A stretch of 64,000 nt of DNA, from positions 1-64,000 of the forward strand of contig JAGXRG010000047.1 in assembly GCA_018335935.1 (NCBI GenBank), written 5' to 3'. Source of the DNA: Chitinophagaceae bacterium. GTDB lineage: Bacteria; Bacteroidota; Bacteroidia; Chitinophagales; Chitinophagaceae. Below the pieces are notes generated by a model, which was not told the origin of the DNA, did no database searches, and saw only the letters and a program-made list of their open reading frames with translations. The translations under genes and the position numbers were made by a program. Shown one piece after another: positions 33,253-40,815 of this stretch. The first letter of the stretch is position 1, and each line of letters opens with the position of its first letter.

Positions 33253-33530
33253 TGAAACCTAAAGTCTTTGCTTGTCACCCTACTGCTGTTAAAGTTGAAA
33301 AAGATAAAACCTATGCTTGGTGTACTTGTGGCTTAAGTGAAAAAAATCCTTTATGCGATGGCTCACATAAACAATTAGCTACTGAAGAAAATGGTGAAAC
33401 GATTATGCCTTTTAAAAGTATGAAATTTACTGCTGAAGAAGATGGTGAAGTTTGGTTGTGTAATTGTAAGCACACAAAAAATCCTCCTTTTTGCGATGGT
33501 ACACATAAGATGATTGAATCGATTACCTAA
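33249..33530 (+). CDS. CDGSH iron-sulfur domain protein
   Basis: The 93-residue protein has two CDGSH-type 2Fe-2S motifs: CTCGLSEKNPLCDGSH (residues about 25-40) and CNCKHTKNPPFCDGTH (about 72-87). Each has three Cys and one His as ligands. Duplicated CDGSH proteins occur as small soluble redox or cluster-transfer proteins in bacteria. It is translationally coupled to meaB. Two adjacent ATG codons give an ambiguity of one residue at the start. Confidence 0.9.
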   Translation: MMKPKVFACHPTAVKVEKDKTYAWCTCGLSEKNPLCDGSHKQLATEENGETIMPFKSMKFTAEEDGEVWLCNCKHTKNPPFCDGTHKMIESIT

Positions 33531-33545
33531 GAATTTTATTTTAAA

Positions 33546-33935
33546 ATGGAGATGATTATAGCTGCAAAATGGGTAGTGATTTTGTTTGGAATATTTTTTA
33601 TAGTTGTGGGAATTTTAATGTTCACCTCTACTCAAAAAATTATTCTCATAATTAAAAAAGCGGGTACTACAAATTGGATAAATTATTCTGAAATTACCAT
33701 TAGAATGATTCCTGCAGCTGGATTAATCATTTATTCAAATCATTCATCATTTTCCTTACTATTTAAAATAATGGGATGGTTCATGATTGCAACTTCCTTA
33801 GTATTGTTCTTTGTATCAAAAGAAAAGCATCACAAATTTGCCAATAAATATGTGGGTTTAATTAAACCTGTTTACTTTAAAATACTAGCACCAATAACTA
33901 TATTAATTGGTTGTTTTTTTATTTATGCTGTTTGA
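33546..33935 (+). CDS. Small integral membrane protein, unknown function
   Basis: The 129-residue protein has four predicted membrane helices: AKWVVILFGIFFIVVGILMF, MIPAAGLIIYSNHSSFSL, FKIMGWFMIATSLVLFFV, and VYFKILAPITILIGCFFIYA. It has no signal peptide and no family that I recognise. It is 15 bases downstream of the CDGSH gene on the same strand. It may complete a meaB - CDGSH - membrane protein unit. Confidence 0.7.
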   Translation: MEMIIAAKWVVILFGIFFIVVGILMFTSTQKIILIIKKAGTTNWINYSEITIRMIPAAGLIIYSNHSSFSLLFKIMGWFMIATSLVLFFVSKEKHHKFANKYVGLIKPVYFKILAPITILIGCFFIYAV

Positions 33936-33943
33936 TAATTTTT

Positions 33944-33976
33944 AGATTTGACAACTTTCAAAAAGTTGTCAAATCT
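33944..33976. repeat. Long perfect hairpin in intergenic repeat region
   Basis: AGATTTGACAACTTT and AAAGTTGTCAAATCT are complementary arms around CAA. It may end transcription of the 33546-33935 gene, and similar hairpins are common in Bacteroidota intergenic spaces. Confidence 0.75.
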
Positions 33977-34003
33977 TTCTTCGAATTGTCGAACAGAATT
34001 TAA

Positions 34004-34117
34004 CGTCATTTCGAGTGAGGTTACGAACGAGAAATCTCATAATTTAAAAACAGATTTCTCACTTCGTTCGAAATGACAAAAAAAACTCAGCAGATTTCTC
34101 ACTTCGTTCGAAATGAC
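34004..34117. repeat. Cluster of three intergenic repeats (TTTCGAACGAAGTGAGAAAT-type)
   Basis: Two identical 27-base units lie at 34051-34077 and 34091-34117 (core AGATTTCTCACTTCGTTCGA, ending AAATGAC). They are spaced 40 bases apart. A third related copy is inverted at 34004-34037 (CGTCATTTCGAGTGAGG followed by ACGAACGAGAAATCTC). The arms can pair with each other. No gene is present. A further diverged copy lies at 46401-46428. Confidence 0.85.
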
Positions 34118-34133
34118 GAAACATATTTCACAA

Positions 34134-34163
34134 AAAAAGGATTAGCAATTGCTAATCCTTTTT
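34134..34163 (-). terminator. Terminator of secA
   Basis: The perfect palindrome has core GGATTAGCAATTGCTAATCC with A and T runs on each side. It lies 18 bases after the secA stop and may also act on the plus strand. Confidence 0.85.
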
Positions 34164-34181
34164 ATTTTTTTATTGAAACAA

Positions 34182-37100
34182 TTATCCATGGCAATGCTTA
34201 AATTTCTTGCCACTTCCACAAGGACAAGGATCGTTTCTTCCTGCAACTTTTTCTACTCGAATTGGTTCTTGTTTTACAGGTGTTGGATCATGATAATCTG
34301 GTCCACTATTACCATCAACACTATCATGTTGAGTTTTCATTTTGCTTAAATCTGTTTTTTGTTGATGACCCTCTTTTAATTGTTGAGTAGAACCATCATC
34401 AAAAGGAATAGAAGTATGGCATAAGAATTCAACAATGTTTTTATTGATTTCATTATCCATAGCTTGATACAAATTAAAAGCTTCTACTTTATAAATTACT
34501 AATGGATCTTTTTGTTCGTATGATGCTGTTTGAACACTATGCTTTAAATCATCCATTTTTCTTAAGTGTTCTTTCCAAGCATCATCAATTAAACCCAATG
34601 CAACTGTACGTTCTAGAGCATTCAGCAATTCCTCTCCATTGGTATCTAAAGTTTTTTGCATTGGTGCTAAAACTTGAATTACTTTTTTACCATCTGTAAA
34701 AGGCACAATCACATTTTCAATCCTAGAACCTTGCTCTAAACGTATTTTCTTGAAAACGGGAACAGCTTGAGCTGCCATTCCTGCTTTTTTAGCTTGGTAA
34801 TGTGTAATAACCTCTTGATATAATTTTTCAGCTAAATCTTGTTCGTTTAATTTATTGAAAGCATCTTCTGTAATTTTAGACTCAATGCCAAAATTTACAA
34901 AAGTTGCTAGTTTAAAGCCTTCATAATCTTGCATGCTTTTATTGCTAAACACAACTCTTTCTGCAACGCTATAAAATCCATTATCTAAATCAAGAGCTAA
35001 TCTATTACCAAATAAAGCATGACTTCTTTTAGCATAAATTACAGTACGTTGTTTGTTCATTACATCATCGTACTCTAACAATCTTTTTCTGATTCCAAAA
35101 TTATTTTCTTCAACTTTTTTCTGAGCCCTTTCAATGCTGTTGGTAATCATTTTGTGCTGAATCACTTCACCTTCTTTGTAACCAGCAAAGTCCATTACTT
35201 TAGCAATTCTTTCGCTACCAAACATTCTCATTAAATCATCTTCTAAAGCCACAAAGAATTGAGATGAACCTGGATCTCCTTGTCGACCAGCACGACCACG
35301 AAGCTGTCTATCTACACGTCTACTTTCATGGCGTTCTGTACCAATAATAGCAAGACCTCCAGCTTCTTTAACTCCAGGCCCAAGTTTAATATCTGTACCA
35401 CGACCAGCCATATTGGTTGCAATAGTTACTGCACCAGGCAAACCAGCTTCAGCAACAATTTGTGCTTCACGAGTATGTTGTTTAGCATTTAATACATTGT
35501 GAGGAATTTGCTTTTGCTTCAACATTCTTCCTAATAATTCACTTACTTCAACTGAAGTTGTACCAACTAGAACTGGTCTTCCTTCATTTTTTAATTTTAC
35601 AATTTCATCGATAACTGCACCAAATTTTTCTCTCTTGGTTTTGTACACTAAATCTTGTTCATCTTTTCTAATTACTGGAATATTGGTTGGAATAGAAACC
35701 ACATCTAATTTATAAATATCCCACAACTCAGCTGCTTCTGTTTCTGCAGTACCAGTCATCCCAGCCAACTTGTGATACATTCTAAAATAGTTCTGTAAAG
35801 TAACAGTAGCATAGGTTTGAGTGGTGGCTTCTATCTTAACATTCTCTTTGGCTTCAATAGCTTGGTGTAATCCATCACTATATCTTCTACCATCTAGAAT
35901 ACGACCAGTTTGCTCATCAACAATTTTTACTTGATCTTCCATCACTACATATTCCACATCTTTTTCGAACATGGTATATGCTTTTAATAATTGTTGAACC
36001 GTATGAATTCTATCAACTTTTGAAGTGTAATCGTTAATGATGGCTTCTTTTTGTTGCAGTTTTTCTTCAGAACTTAAAGCATTATTTTTTTCTACTTCAG
36101 CTAACGATATGCTAATGTCTGGAATGATGAAAAAGTTAGGGTCTTCACCAGCACCTGTAATTAAATTCAATCCTTTATCGGTAAGCTCAACACTATTATT
36201 TTTTTCATCTATGTAGAAAAATAATTCTTCATCGGCTTTTGGCATTTCTTTTTGTTGATCTGCCAAATAATAGTTTTCAGTTTTTTGTAACTTCACTCTC
36301 ATTCCAGGCTCACTTAAGAACTTGATGAGGGCAGAATTTTTTGGTAAACCACGATGTGCTCTATATAAGGCTAAACCACCATCTTTAGGATCGTCGTTAC
36401 CTTCTGCAATTTTCTTTTTAGCTTCTTGTAAAAAAGCAGAGGTTGCTTTTTTCTGAGCATCTACTAATTTTTGAATACGAGGTTTTAATTCGAAAAATTG
36501 TTCAACATTATCTTGTTTGCCAATAGGACCAGAAATGATTAAAGGTGTTCTAGCATCATCAATTAAAACGCTATCCACCTCATCCACCATGGCATAATGA
36601 TGTTTGCGTTGCACCATTTCTGATGGATTGTGTACCATATTATCACGCAAATAATCGAAACCAAATTCGTTATTGGTGCCATAAGTAATATCTGCTAAAT
36701 ATGCTTTTCTTCTTTCTTCTGTATTGGGTTGATGTTTGTCTATACAATCAACGGTTAATCCTAACCATTCGAAAATAGTTCCATTCCATTCACTATCTCT
36801 TTTAGCTAAGTAGTCATTTACTGTAACAATATGTACACCTTCACCAGCCAATGCATTCAAGTAAGCAGGTAAGGTAGATACTAAAGTTTTACCCTCACCT
36901 GTTGCCATTTCAGCAATTTTACCTTCGTGTAAAACTATACCACCAATTAACTGCACATCATAATGCACCATGTTCCATGTAACTTGCCCACCACCAGCAG
37001 TCCATGTGTTTTTGAAAACAGAATTATTTCCTTCAATTGTTACATAATCTTTCTTAACACTAAACTCTCTATCTAAATCTGTAGCTGTTGCAACTATGGT

Positions 37101-37481
37101 TGTATTATTTTTAAAACGATTAGCAGTTTCTTTTACAACAGCAAAAGCTTCTGGTAAAATGCTAGCTAAAATTTCTTCAATTTTTTTATCTCTATCTTTT
37201 TTTAGTTTATCTACTTCTTGATAAATAGAGTCTTTTACATGAATTTCGGTAGAAGGTAATGCTTCTGCTTGGTCTTGCTTTTCTTTAATTAGTGCATCAA
37301 TCTCTTGCAAATGCTCTTTAATTCTTTGCTTGAATTCTTGGGTTTTATTTCTTAATGCATCGTTACTTAAACCTTGATACTCCTGAAAGAAAGTATTGAT
37401 TTGAGTTACTACTGGTTTTATTTTATTAACGTCTTTTTCGCTTTTATTTCCACCTAATAACTTGCCTAATAGTTTTAACAT
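34182..37481 (-). CDS. secA: Preprotein translocase ATPase SecA
   Basis: SecA drives proteins through SecYEG. The 1099 residues exceed the usual 850-900 because of insertions typical of Bacteroidota, mostly around residues 60-120 and 330-470. Motifs: GEGKTLVSTLPAYLNAL (Walker A region), the DEVDSVLIDDARTPLIISG region (Walker B), VTIATNMAGRGTDIKLGPG, and QLRGRAGRQGDPGSSQFFVALED. The C-terminal SEC-C zinc motif is RNDPCPCGSGKKFKHCHG. The nearest upstream start features are a TACTTTTG box at 37606-37613 and a 188-base leader region. Confidence 0.97.
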   Translation of the reverse strand: MLKLLGKLLGGNKSEKDVNKIKPVVTQINTFFQEYQGLSNDALRNKTQEFKQRIKEHLQEIDALIKEKQDQAEALPSTEIHVKDSIYQEVDKLKKDRDKKIEEILASILPEAFAVVKETANRFKNNTTIVATATDLDREFSVKKDYVTIEGNNSVFKNTWTAGGGQVTWNMVHYDVQLIGGIVLHEGKIAEMATGEGKTLVSTLPAYLNALAGEGVHIVTVNDYLAKRDSEWNGTIFEWLGLTVDCIDKHQPNTEERRKAYLADITYGTNNEFGFDYLRDNMVHNPSEMVQRKHHYAMVDEVDSVLIDDARTPLIISGPIGKQDNVEQFFELKPRIQKLVDAQKKATSAFLQEAKKKIAEGNDDPKDGGLALYRAHRGLPKNSALIKFLSEPGMRVKLQKTENYYLADQQKEMPKADEELFFYIDEKNNSVELTDKGLNLITGAGEDPNFFIIPDISISLAEVEKNNALSSEEKLQQKEAIINDYTSKVDRIHTVQQLLKAYTMFEKDVEYVVMEDQVKIVDEQTGRILDGRRYSDGLHQAIEAKENVKIEATTQTYATVTLQNYFRMYHKLAGMTGTAETEAAELWDIYKLDVVSIPTNIPVIRKDEQDLVYKTKREKFGAVIDEIVKLKNEGRPVLVGTTSVEVSELLGRMLKQKQIPHNVLNAKQHTREAQIVAEAGLPGAVTIATNMAGRGTDIKLGPGVKEAGGLAIIGTERHESRRVDRQLRGRAGRQGDPGSSQFFVALEDDLMRMFGSERIAKVMDFAGYKEGEVIQHKMITNSIERAQKKVEENNFGIRKRLLEYDDVMNKQRTVIYAKRSHALFGNRLALDLDNGFYSVAERVVFSNKSMQDYEGFKLATFVNFGIESKITEDAFNKLNEQDLAEKLYQEVITHYQAKKAGMAAQAVPVFKKIRLEQGSRIENVIVPFTDGKKVIQVLAPMQKTLDTNGEELLNALERTVALGLIDDAWKEHLRKMDDLKHSVQTASYEQKDPLVIYKVEAFNLYQAMDNEINKNIVEFLCHTSIPFDDGSTQQLKEGHQQKTDLSKMKTQHDSVDGNSGPDYHDPTPVKQEPIRVEKVAGRNDPCPCGSGKKFKHCHG

Positions 37482-37605
37482 ATGTTCAAATTGTGTACTC
37501 TGCTGCTTATAAAAAGTAATGAGTATATGAAAAGAATTCTTTAGTCAAATAAAGTGCTATACATTGAAATTGGTCAAACTGACAGCAACTAATTATTTAA
37601 GTTGC

Positions 37606-37613
37606 CAAAAGTA
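37606..37613 (-). promoter_or_regulatory. Candidate -7 promoter box (TACTTTTG) for secA
   Basis: On the minus strand this exactly matches TAnnTTTG. It would leave a leader of about 120 bases, unusually long for this window, so secA may have post-transcriptional control. GCAACT and AGTTGC (37585-37605) form a small hairpin close to the start of that leader. Confidence 0.3.
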
Positions 37614-37669
37614 GTAGATTTAGCTATAAGGGATGATGTATGTTGCTAAAAATAAGTTTAAAATAATGA

Positions 37670-38095
37670 CTAACTGCTATGATCTGCAACAATTACCCAT
37701 TCACCTTTAATTTTTCGTATGAGTAAAGTGTAATAGCCAGTAGCATCTCCTACACTTCTTTTCAAAAACCATTTGCCAACAACATAATAGTAATTTGACG
37801 ATAGTTGTTTAATACTGAGAATAGTACTGGTGAATTTTCCCATATGTGCAGTATCGGGATATCCTTTTTTATAATTATCTAAAGTTGTTTGGTAACCATA
37901 TTTTGGTCCATTTTTACCTATGAACAATAAACTATCGTCAACCCAATACCCTTTCATAAATTCTTCTAAGTTTCCATTATTCCAAGCAGCTTCTTGAGCA
38001 GATAACATTTTTCTAATGGCGATTTCGTTTTTATCTTGTGCATTGCTAGAGAAACTAAGCAACATAATACTAATAAAGAAAAAATATTTTTTCAT
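37670..38095 (-). CDS. Exported DUF4440/SnoaL-like protein
   Basis: The 141-residue protein has a signal peptide (MKKYFFFISIMLLSFSSNAQ). The mature part fits the NTF2-like fold of DUF4440: IRKMLSAQEAAWNNGNLEEFMKGYW, SLLFIGKNGP, GYQTTLDNYKKGYPD, STILSIKQLSSNYYYVVGKW, and KIKGEWVIVADHSS. These proteins are ketosteroid-isomerase-like and often of unknown function. It is divergent from the AlkA-like gene with 56 bases between. Confidence 0.85.
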   Translation of the reverse strand: MKKYFFFISIMLLSFSSNAQDKNEIAIRKMLSAQEAAWNNGNLEEFMKGYWVDDSLLFIGKNGPKYGYQTTLDNYKKGYPDTAHMGKFTSTILSIKQLSSNYYYVVGKWFLKRSVGDATGYYTLLIRKIKGEWVIVADHSS

Positions 38096-38151
38096 GGTAG
38101 ATGATTAAAGAACAAGATTAAGAAATTATATTTATAGTATTCAATTAATAT

Positions 38152-38748
38152 ATGCACTACAAAACTCATTTATATAGGGATAGTAAATTGGCTAGAATTA
38201 TTAATGATAATGATTTTACCCTTGAAGCTCAATCTAATATTACTCTGAAATTAATATCTAGCATTATTTCTCAACAGTTAAGTACTAAAGTTGCACAAAT
38301 TATTTATGATAGATTTTTAAGTCTGTACAATAAGAAAGAACCGAAACCTCAACAAGTAATTGATACCCCAAATGAAACTTTAAGAGGAATTGGATTGAGT
38401 AATGCAAAGACACAATATGTAAAAAATGTAGCAGCATTTTGTTTAGAACATAAAATCACAGATAAAAAATTACATGCATTATCTAATGAAGAAATTATTT
38501 CTTTATTAACTCAAATTAAAGGAGTAGGGAGTTGGACAGTTGAAATGCTTTTAATGTTTGCTTTAGGGAGAGAGGATGTTTTTGCAGTAGATGATTTAGG
38601 AATACAGCAAGCCATGACAAAAATCTATAAATTAGATGCTGCAGATAAAAAAGCAATGAAGCAAAAAATGATTACAATTTCACAAAAATGGTCACCCTAT
38701 AGAACCTATGCTTGCTTGCATTTATGGGCTTGGAAGGATGAGCAGTAG
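38152..38748 (+). CDS. DNA-3-methyladenine glycosylase-like (HhH-GPD, AlkA group)
   Basis: The 198-residue protein has the helix-hairpin-helix plus Gly/Pro/Asp motif: IKGVGSWTVEMLLMFALGREDVFAVDD, with the catalytic Asp in the last segment (VDD). Upstream are SIISQQLSTKVAQIIYDRF and LRGIGLSNAKTQYVKNVA. No N-terminal AlkA domain is present, so it resembles the short Mag1-type. It would excise alkylated bases in base-excision repair. Its stop is 1 base from the convergent toxin gene stop. Confidence 0.88.
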   Translation: MHYKTHLYRDSKLARIINDNDFTLEAQSNITLKLISSIISQQLSTKVAQIIYDRFLSLYNKKEPKPQQVIDTPNETLRGIGLSNAKTQYVKNVAAFCLEHKITDKKLHALSNEEIISLLTQIKGVGSWTVEMLLMFALGREDVFAVDDLGIQQAMTKIYKLDAADKKAMKQKMITISQKWSPYRTYACLHLWAWKDEQ

Positions 38749-38749
38749 A

Positions 38750-39085
38750 TTATAAATCGAGAACTATTCTAAGGTTATTTTTCAATTTAATTTGTTGAGT
38801 TTTGGTAAGTTGGCCTAATTTTTTTATAAATCTTTGATTATCTATTGCTCTAATCTGATCTACTAAAATATCACTCAACTTATCTAACTGAGAGGATTTT
38901 AAGTGAACCCTTAAAATATCAATTGAACTAATAACATTTGTATTAATTGGACAAATTAAAGTAGATGAATGTTCTTCATTAAGTAAATCTGTTTGAACAA
39001 CAACTACTGGTCTGGTTTTTCCAGGTTCAGTGCATCTACTTGGATTCAAATCAGCCAGCCAAATATCAAACTGTTTAATTTTCAT
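38750..39085 (-). CDS. Type II toxin, MazF/PemK family
   Basis: The 111-residue protein has the PemK/MazF fold: FDIWLADLNPSRCTEPGKTRPVVVVQTDLLN, SSTLICPINTNV, LRVHLKSSQLDKLSDILVDQIRAIDNQRF. MazF-type toxins are sequence-specific RNases. It overlaps the antitoxin gene upstream by 11 bases, the usual arrangement for a toxin after its antitoxin. Transcription is controlled from the palindromic region at 39321-39351. Confidence 0.9.
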   Translation of the reverse strand: MKIKQFDIWLADLNPSRCTEPGKTRPVVVVQTDLLNEEHSSTLICPINTNVISSIDILRVHLKSSQLDKLSDILVDQIRAIDNQRFIKKLGQLTKTQQIKLKNNLRIVLDL

Positions 39086-39305
39086 CCATTAAACTTTCAA
39101 ATTCTTGTAAAATTTCTTTTGAGTCTAAAGATGTAAGTTTAGATTCTTTAGCCAATTTCTTTTTCAATAATCTTCTTTTATTAAAAAGATTATACATGCT
39201 AACAGCTTCGTTAATGTAACGATTTCTAGCTAAATTTAATTTTCCAGAAATTTCTTCTGTATCATCAAAAATTTTATCGTCAAGTTTTAAAGAAAGTGTT
39301 TTCAT
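39075..39305 (-). CDS. Type II antitoxin, ribbon-helix-helix-like
   Basis: The 76-residue protein begins MKTLSLKLDDKIFDDTEEI, a ribbon followed by a helix, as in Arc/MetJ-type DNA-binding antitoxins, then NLARNRYINEAVSMYNLF. The C-terminal half is charged (KKKLAKESKLTS) and would wrap the toxin. The gene is directly upstream of the MazF-type toxin and overlaps its start. The promoter has a perfect 16-base palindrome (39322-39337), a likely binding site for this protein. Confidence 0.85.
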   Translation of the reverse strand: MKTLSLKLDDKIFDDTEEISGKLNLARNRYINEAVSMYNLFNKRRLLKKKLAKESKLTSLDSKEILQEFESLMDEN

Positions 39306-39320
39306 AAATCTTGTTTTTTA

Positions 39321-39351
39321 CAAAAGTATATACTTTTAGTGCATACTCAAA
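39321..39351 (-). promoter_or_regulatory. Promoter and palindromic operator of the toxin-antitoxin operon
   Basis: On the minus strand, TTTG (39351-39348) is followed after 19 bases by TACTTTTG (39328-39321), matching the Bacteroidota -33/-7 consensus with normal spacing. AAAAGTATATACTTTT (39322-39337) is a perfect palindrome that overlaps the -7 box, so bound antitoxin would block it. The ATG at 39305 follows about ten bases after the start of transcription. Confidence 0.7.
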
Positions 39352-39356
39352 ACAAA

Positions 39357-40550
39357 TTATTTACTCAAATGCATACTTCTTTCTTTGTATAAAGTTCTAA
39401 AGTATGGGTCTCTTAAATCTTTTATAAAACGAATGGCTTCGCCTGTGCTTTTCATTTCTGGTCCTAATTCTTTATTTACACCAGGAAATTTATTAAAGCT
39501 AAAAACAGGTTCTTTTATGGCGTATCCTGTAAGTTTTTTCTCAAAAGTAAAATCGCTTAATTTCTTCACCCCTAACATAATTTTTGTAGCAATGTTTATG
39601 TAAGGAATGTTATATGCTTTTGCTATAAATGGAGTTGTTCTACTAGCTCTTGGGTTTGCCTCAATTACATAAACTGTATTATTTTTAATGGCAAATTGAA
39701 TATTGATTAATCCTTTAATATTAAGTGCTCTGGCAATTTTTTCACTGTATTGCTCCATGGTTTCAACTATCAATGGAGATAAGTTGAAAGCTGGTAAAAC
39801 AGCATTACTATCGCCACTGTGTATACCTGCAGGTTCAATATGTTCCATTACGCCCATTACATGAAAATCTTCACCATCAAAAATGGCGTCTACTTCTGCT
39901 TCTTGACATCTATCTAAAAAATGGTCAATTAATATTTTATTATCGGGAATATGTTTTAATAAACTCACTACTGCTGCTTCTAACTCTTGATCATTAATTA
40001 CAATACGCATTCTTTGTCCACCTAAAACATAGCTTGGTCTAACTAAAACAGGATATCCTACACTTTTTGCAACTGCTATAGCTTCGTCTGCAGTATGAGC
40101 TGTTCCATAGTTTGGATAAGGAATGTCAAGTTCTTTCAATAAATCACTAAATCTGCCTCTATCTTCAGCAATATCCATATTGTCGAAAGAAGTGCCAATG
40201 ATTTTTATACCCCTTTCATGTAGTTTTCTAGAAAGTTTTAAAGCAGTTTGTCCGCCTAATTGAACAATTACACCATCGGGTTGTTCTAATTCAATTATCT
40301 CCCATAAATGCTCCCAAAACACAGGTTCAAAATAAAGTTTGTCGGCAATATCAAAGTCTGTGCTTACTGTTTCTGGATTACAATTAATCATAATAGCTTC
40401 AAAATCCGATTCTTTTATAGCCATTATGCCATGAACACAACAATAGTCAAACTCAATACCTTGACCAATTCTATTAGGCCCACTACCTAAAACAATAATT
40501 TTCTTTTTTGAGGTTACAACTGATTCGTTGTGGATGAGGTTGCTTTTCAT
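39357..40550 (-). CDS. carB: Carbamoyl-phosphate synthase large subunit, stand-alone C-terminal half
   Basis: The protein matches the second half of CarB (equivalent to E. coli about 555-930): KIIVLGSGPNRIGQGIEFDYCC, INCNPETVSTDFD, VQLGGQTALKLSRKL, LVRPSYVLGGQRM, MEHIEPAGIHSGDSNAVLP, IEANPRASRTTPFIAKA, NKFPGVNKELGPEMKSTGEAI. It lacks the first ATP-grasp half and the C-terminal MGS allosteric domain. A TAAATTTG box (40563-40570) overlaps an upstream ATG at 40565, so the real start is probably the ATG at 40550. With its own promoter box, it looks like a split gene rather than debris. Confidence 0.88.
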   Translation of the reverse strand: MKSNLIHNESVVTSKKKIIVLGSGPNRIGQGIEFDYCCVHGIMAIKESDFEAIMINCNPETVSTDFDIADKLYFEPVFWEHLWEIIELEQPDGVIVQLGGQTALKLSRKLHERGIKIIGTSFDNMDIAEDRGRFSDLLKELDIPYPNYGTAHTADEAIAVAKSVGYPVLVRPSYVLGGQRMRIVINDQELEAAVVSLLKHIPDNKILIDHFLDRCQEAEVDAIFDGEDFHVMGVMEHIEPAGIHSGDSNAVLPAFNLSPLIVETMEQYSEKIARALNIKGLINIQFAIKNNTVYVIEANPRASRTTPFIAKAYNIPYINIATKIMLGVKKLSDFTFEKKLTGYAIKEPVFSFNKFPGVNKELGPEMKSTGEAIRFIKDLRDPYFRTLYKERSMHLSK

Positions 40551-40562
40551 AATTAGGTACGG

Positions 40563-40570
40563 CAAATTTA
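40563..40570 (-). promoter_or_regulatory. -7 promoter box (TAAATTTG) of the carB half-gene
   Basis: It is an exact TAnnTTTG match on the minus strand, 12 bases before the preferred ATG (40550). It overlaps the alternative ATG at 40565 and rules against it. Confidence 0.45.
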
Positions 40571-40608
40571 GGTTTCAACAACAACTTTTTGTTTTTTAAA
40601 ATTTAAAA

Positions 40609-40644
40609 AAACTGAATTAATAATGATTTATTAATATTCAGTTT
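40609..40644. repeat. Hairpin in the carB-rho divergent region
   Basis: The outer arms AAACTGAAT and ATTCAGTTT are perfect, and the inner arms TTAATAA/TTATTAA extend the stem with a small bulge. It lies in the 265-base region between the two divergent starts. It may be an operator or RNA hairpin; nothing else there looks coding. Confidence 0.5.
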
Positions 40645-40815
40645 AAATAATAAATAAAAAAAATTTCATTATTTCAACGAAACTATTTTAATATTGCAGT
40701 GCAGAGAACTGATTAGCTTCAGATTTTACCTACAGACAATCGGTTTCCCTTTCTTGTTTCAACACAAAACTTAGTTTACCAAATTTTACTTTTTACAAGT
40801 TTTACAAAATAATTT

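Noticed and set aside
34051-34117. CRISPR-like repeats (two identical 27-base units)
   Set aside because: Only two units exist, the 13-base gap between them is too short for a spacer, and a third copy is inverted. They are dispersed intergenic repeats.
37482-37669. Non-coding RNA or small gene in the secA leader
   Set aside because: No open frame of reasonable quality and only a six-base stem; insufficient evidence beyond a promoter box.
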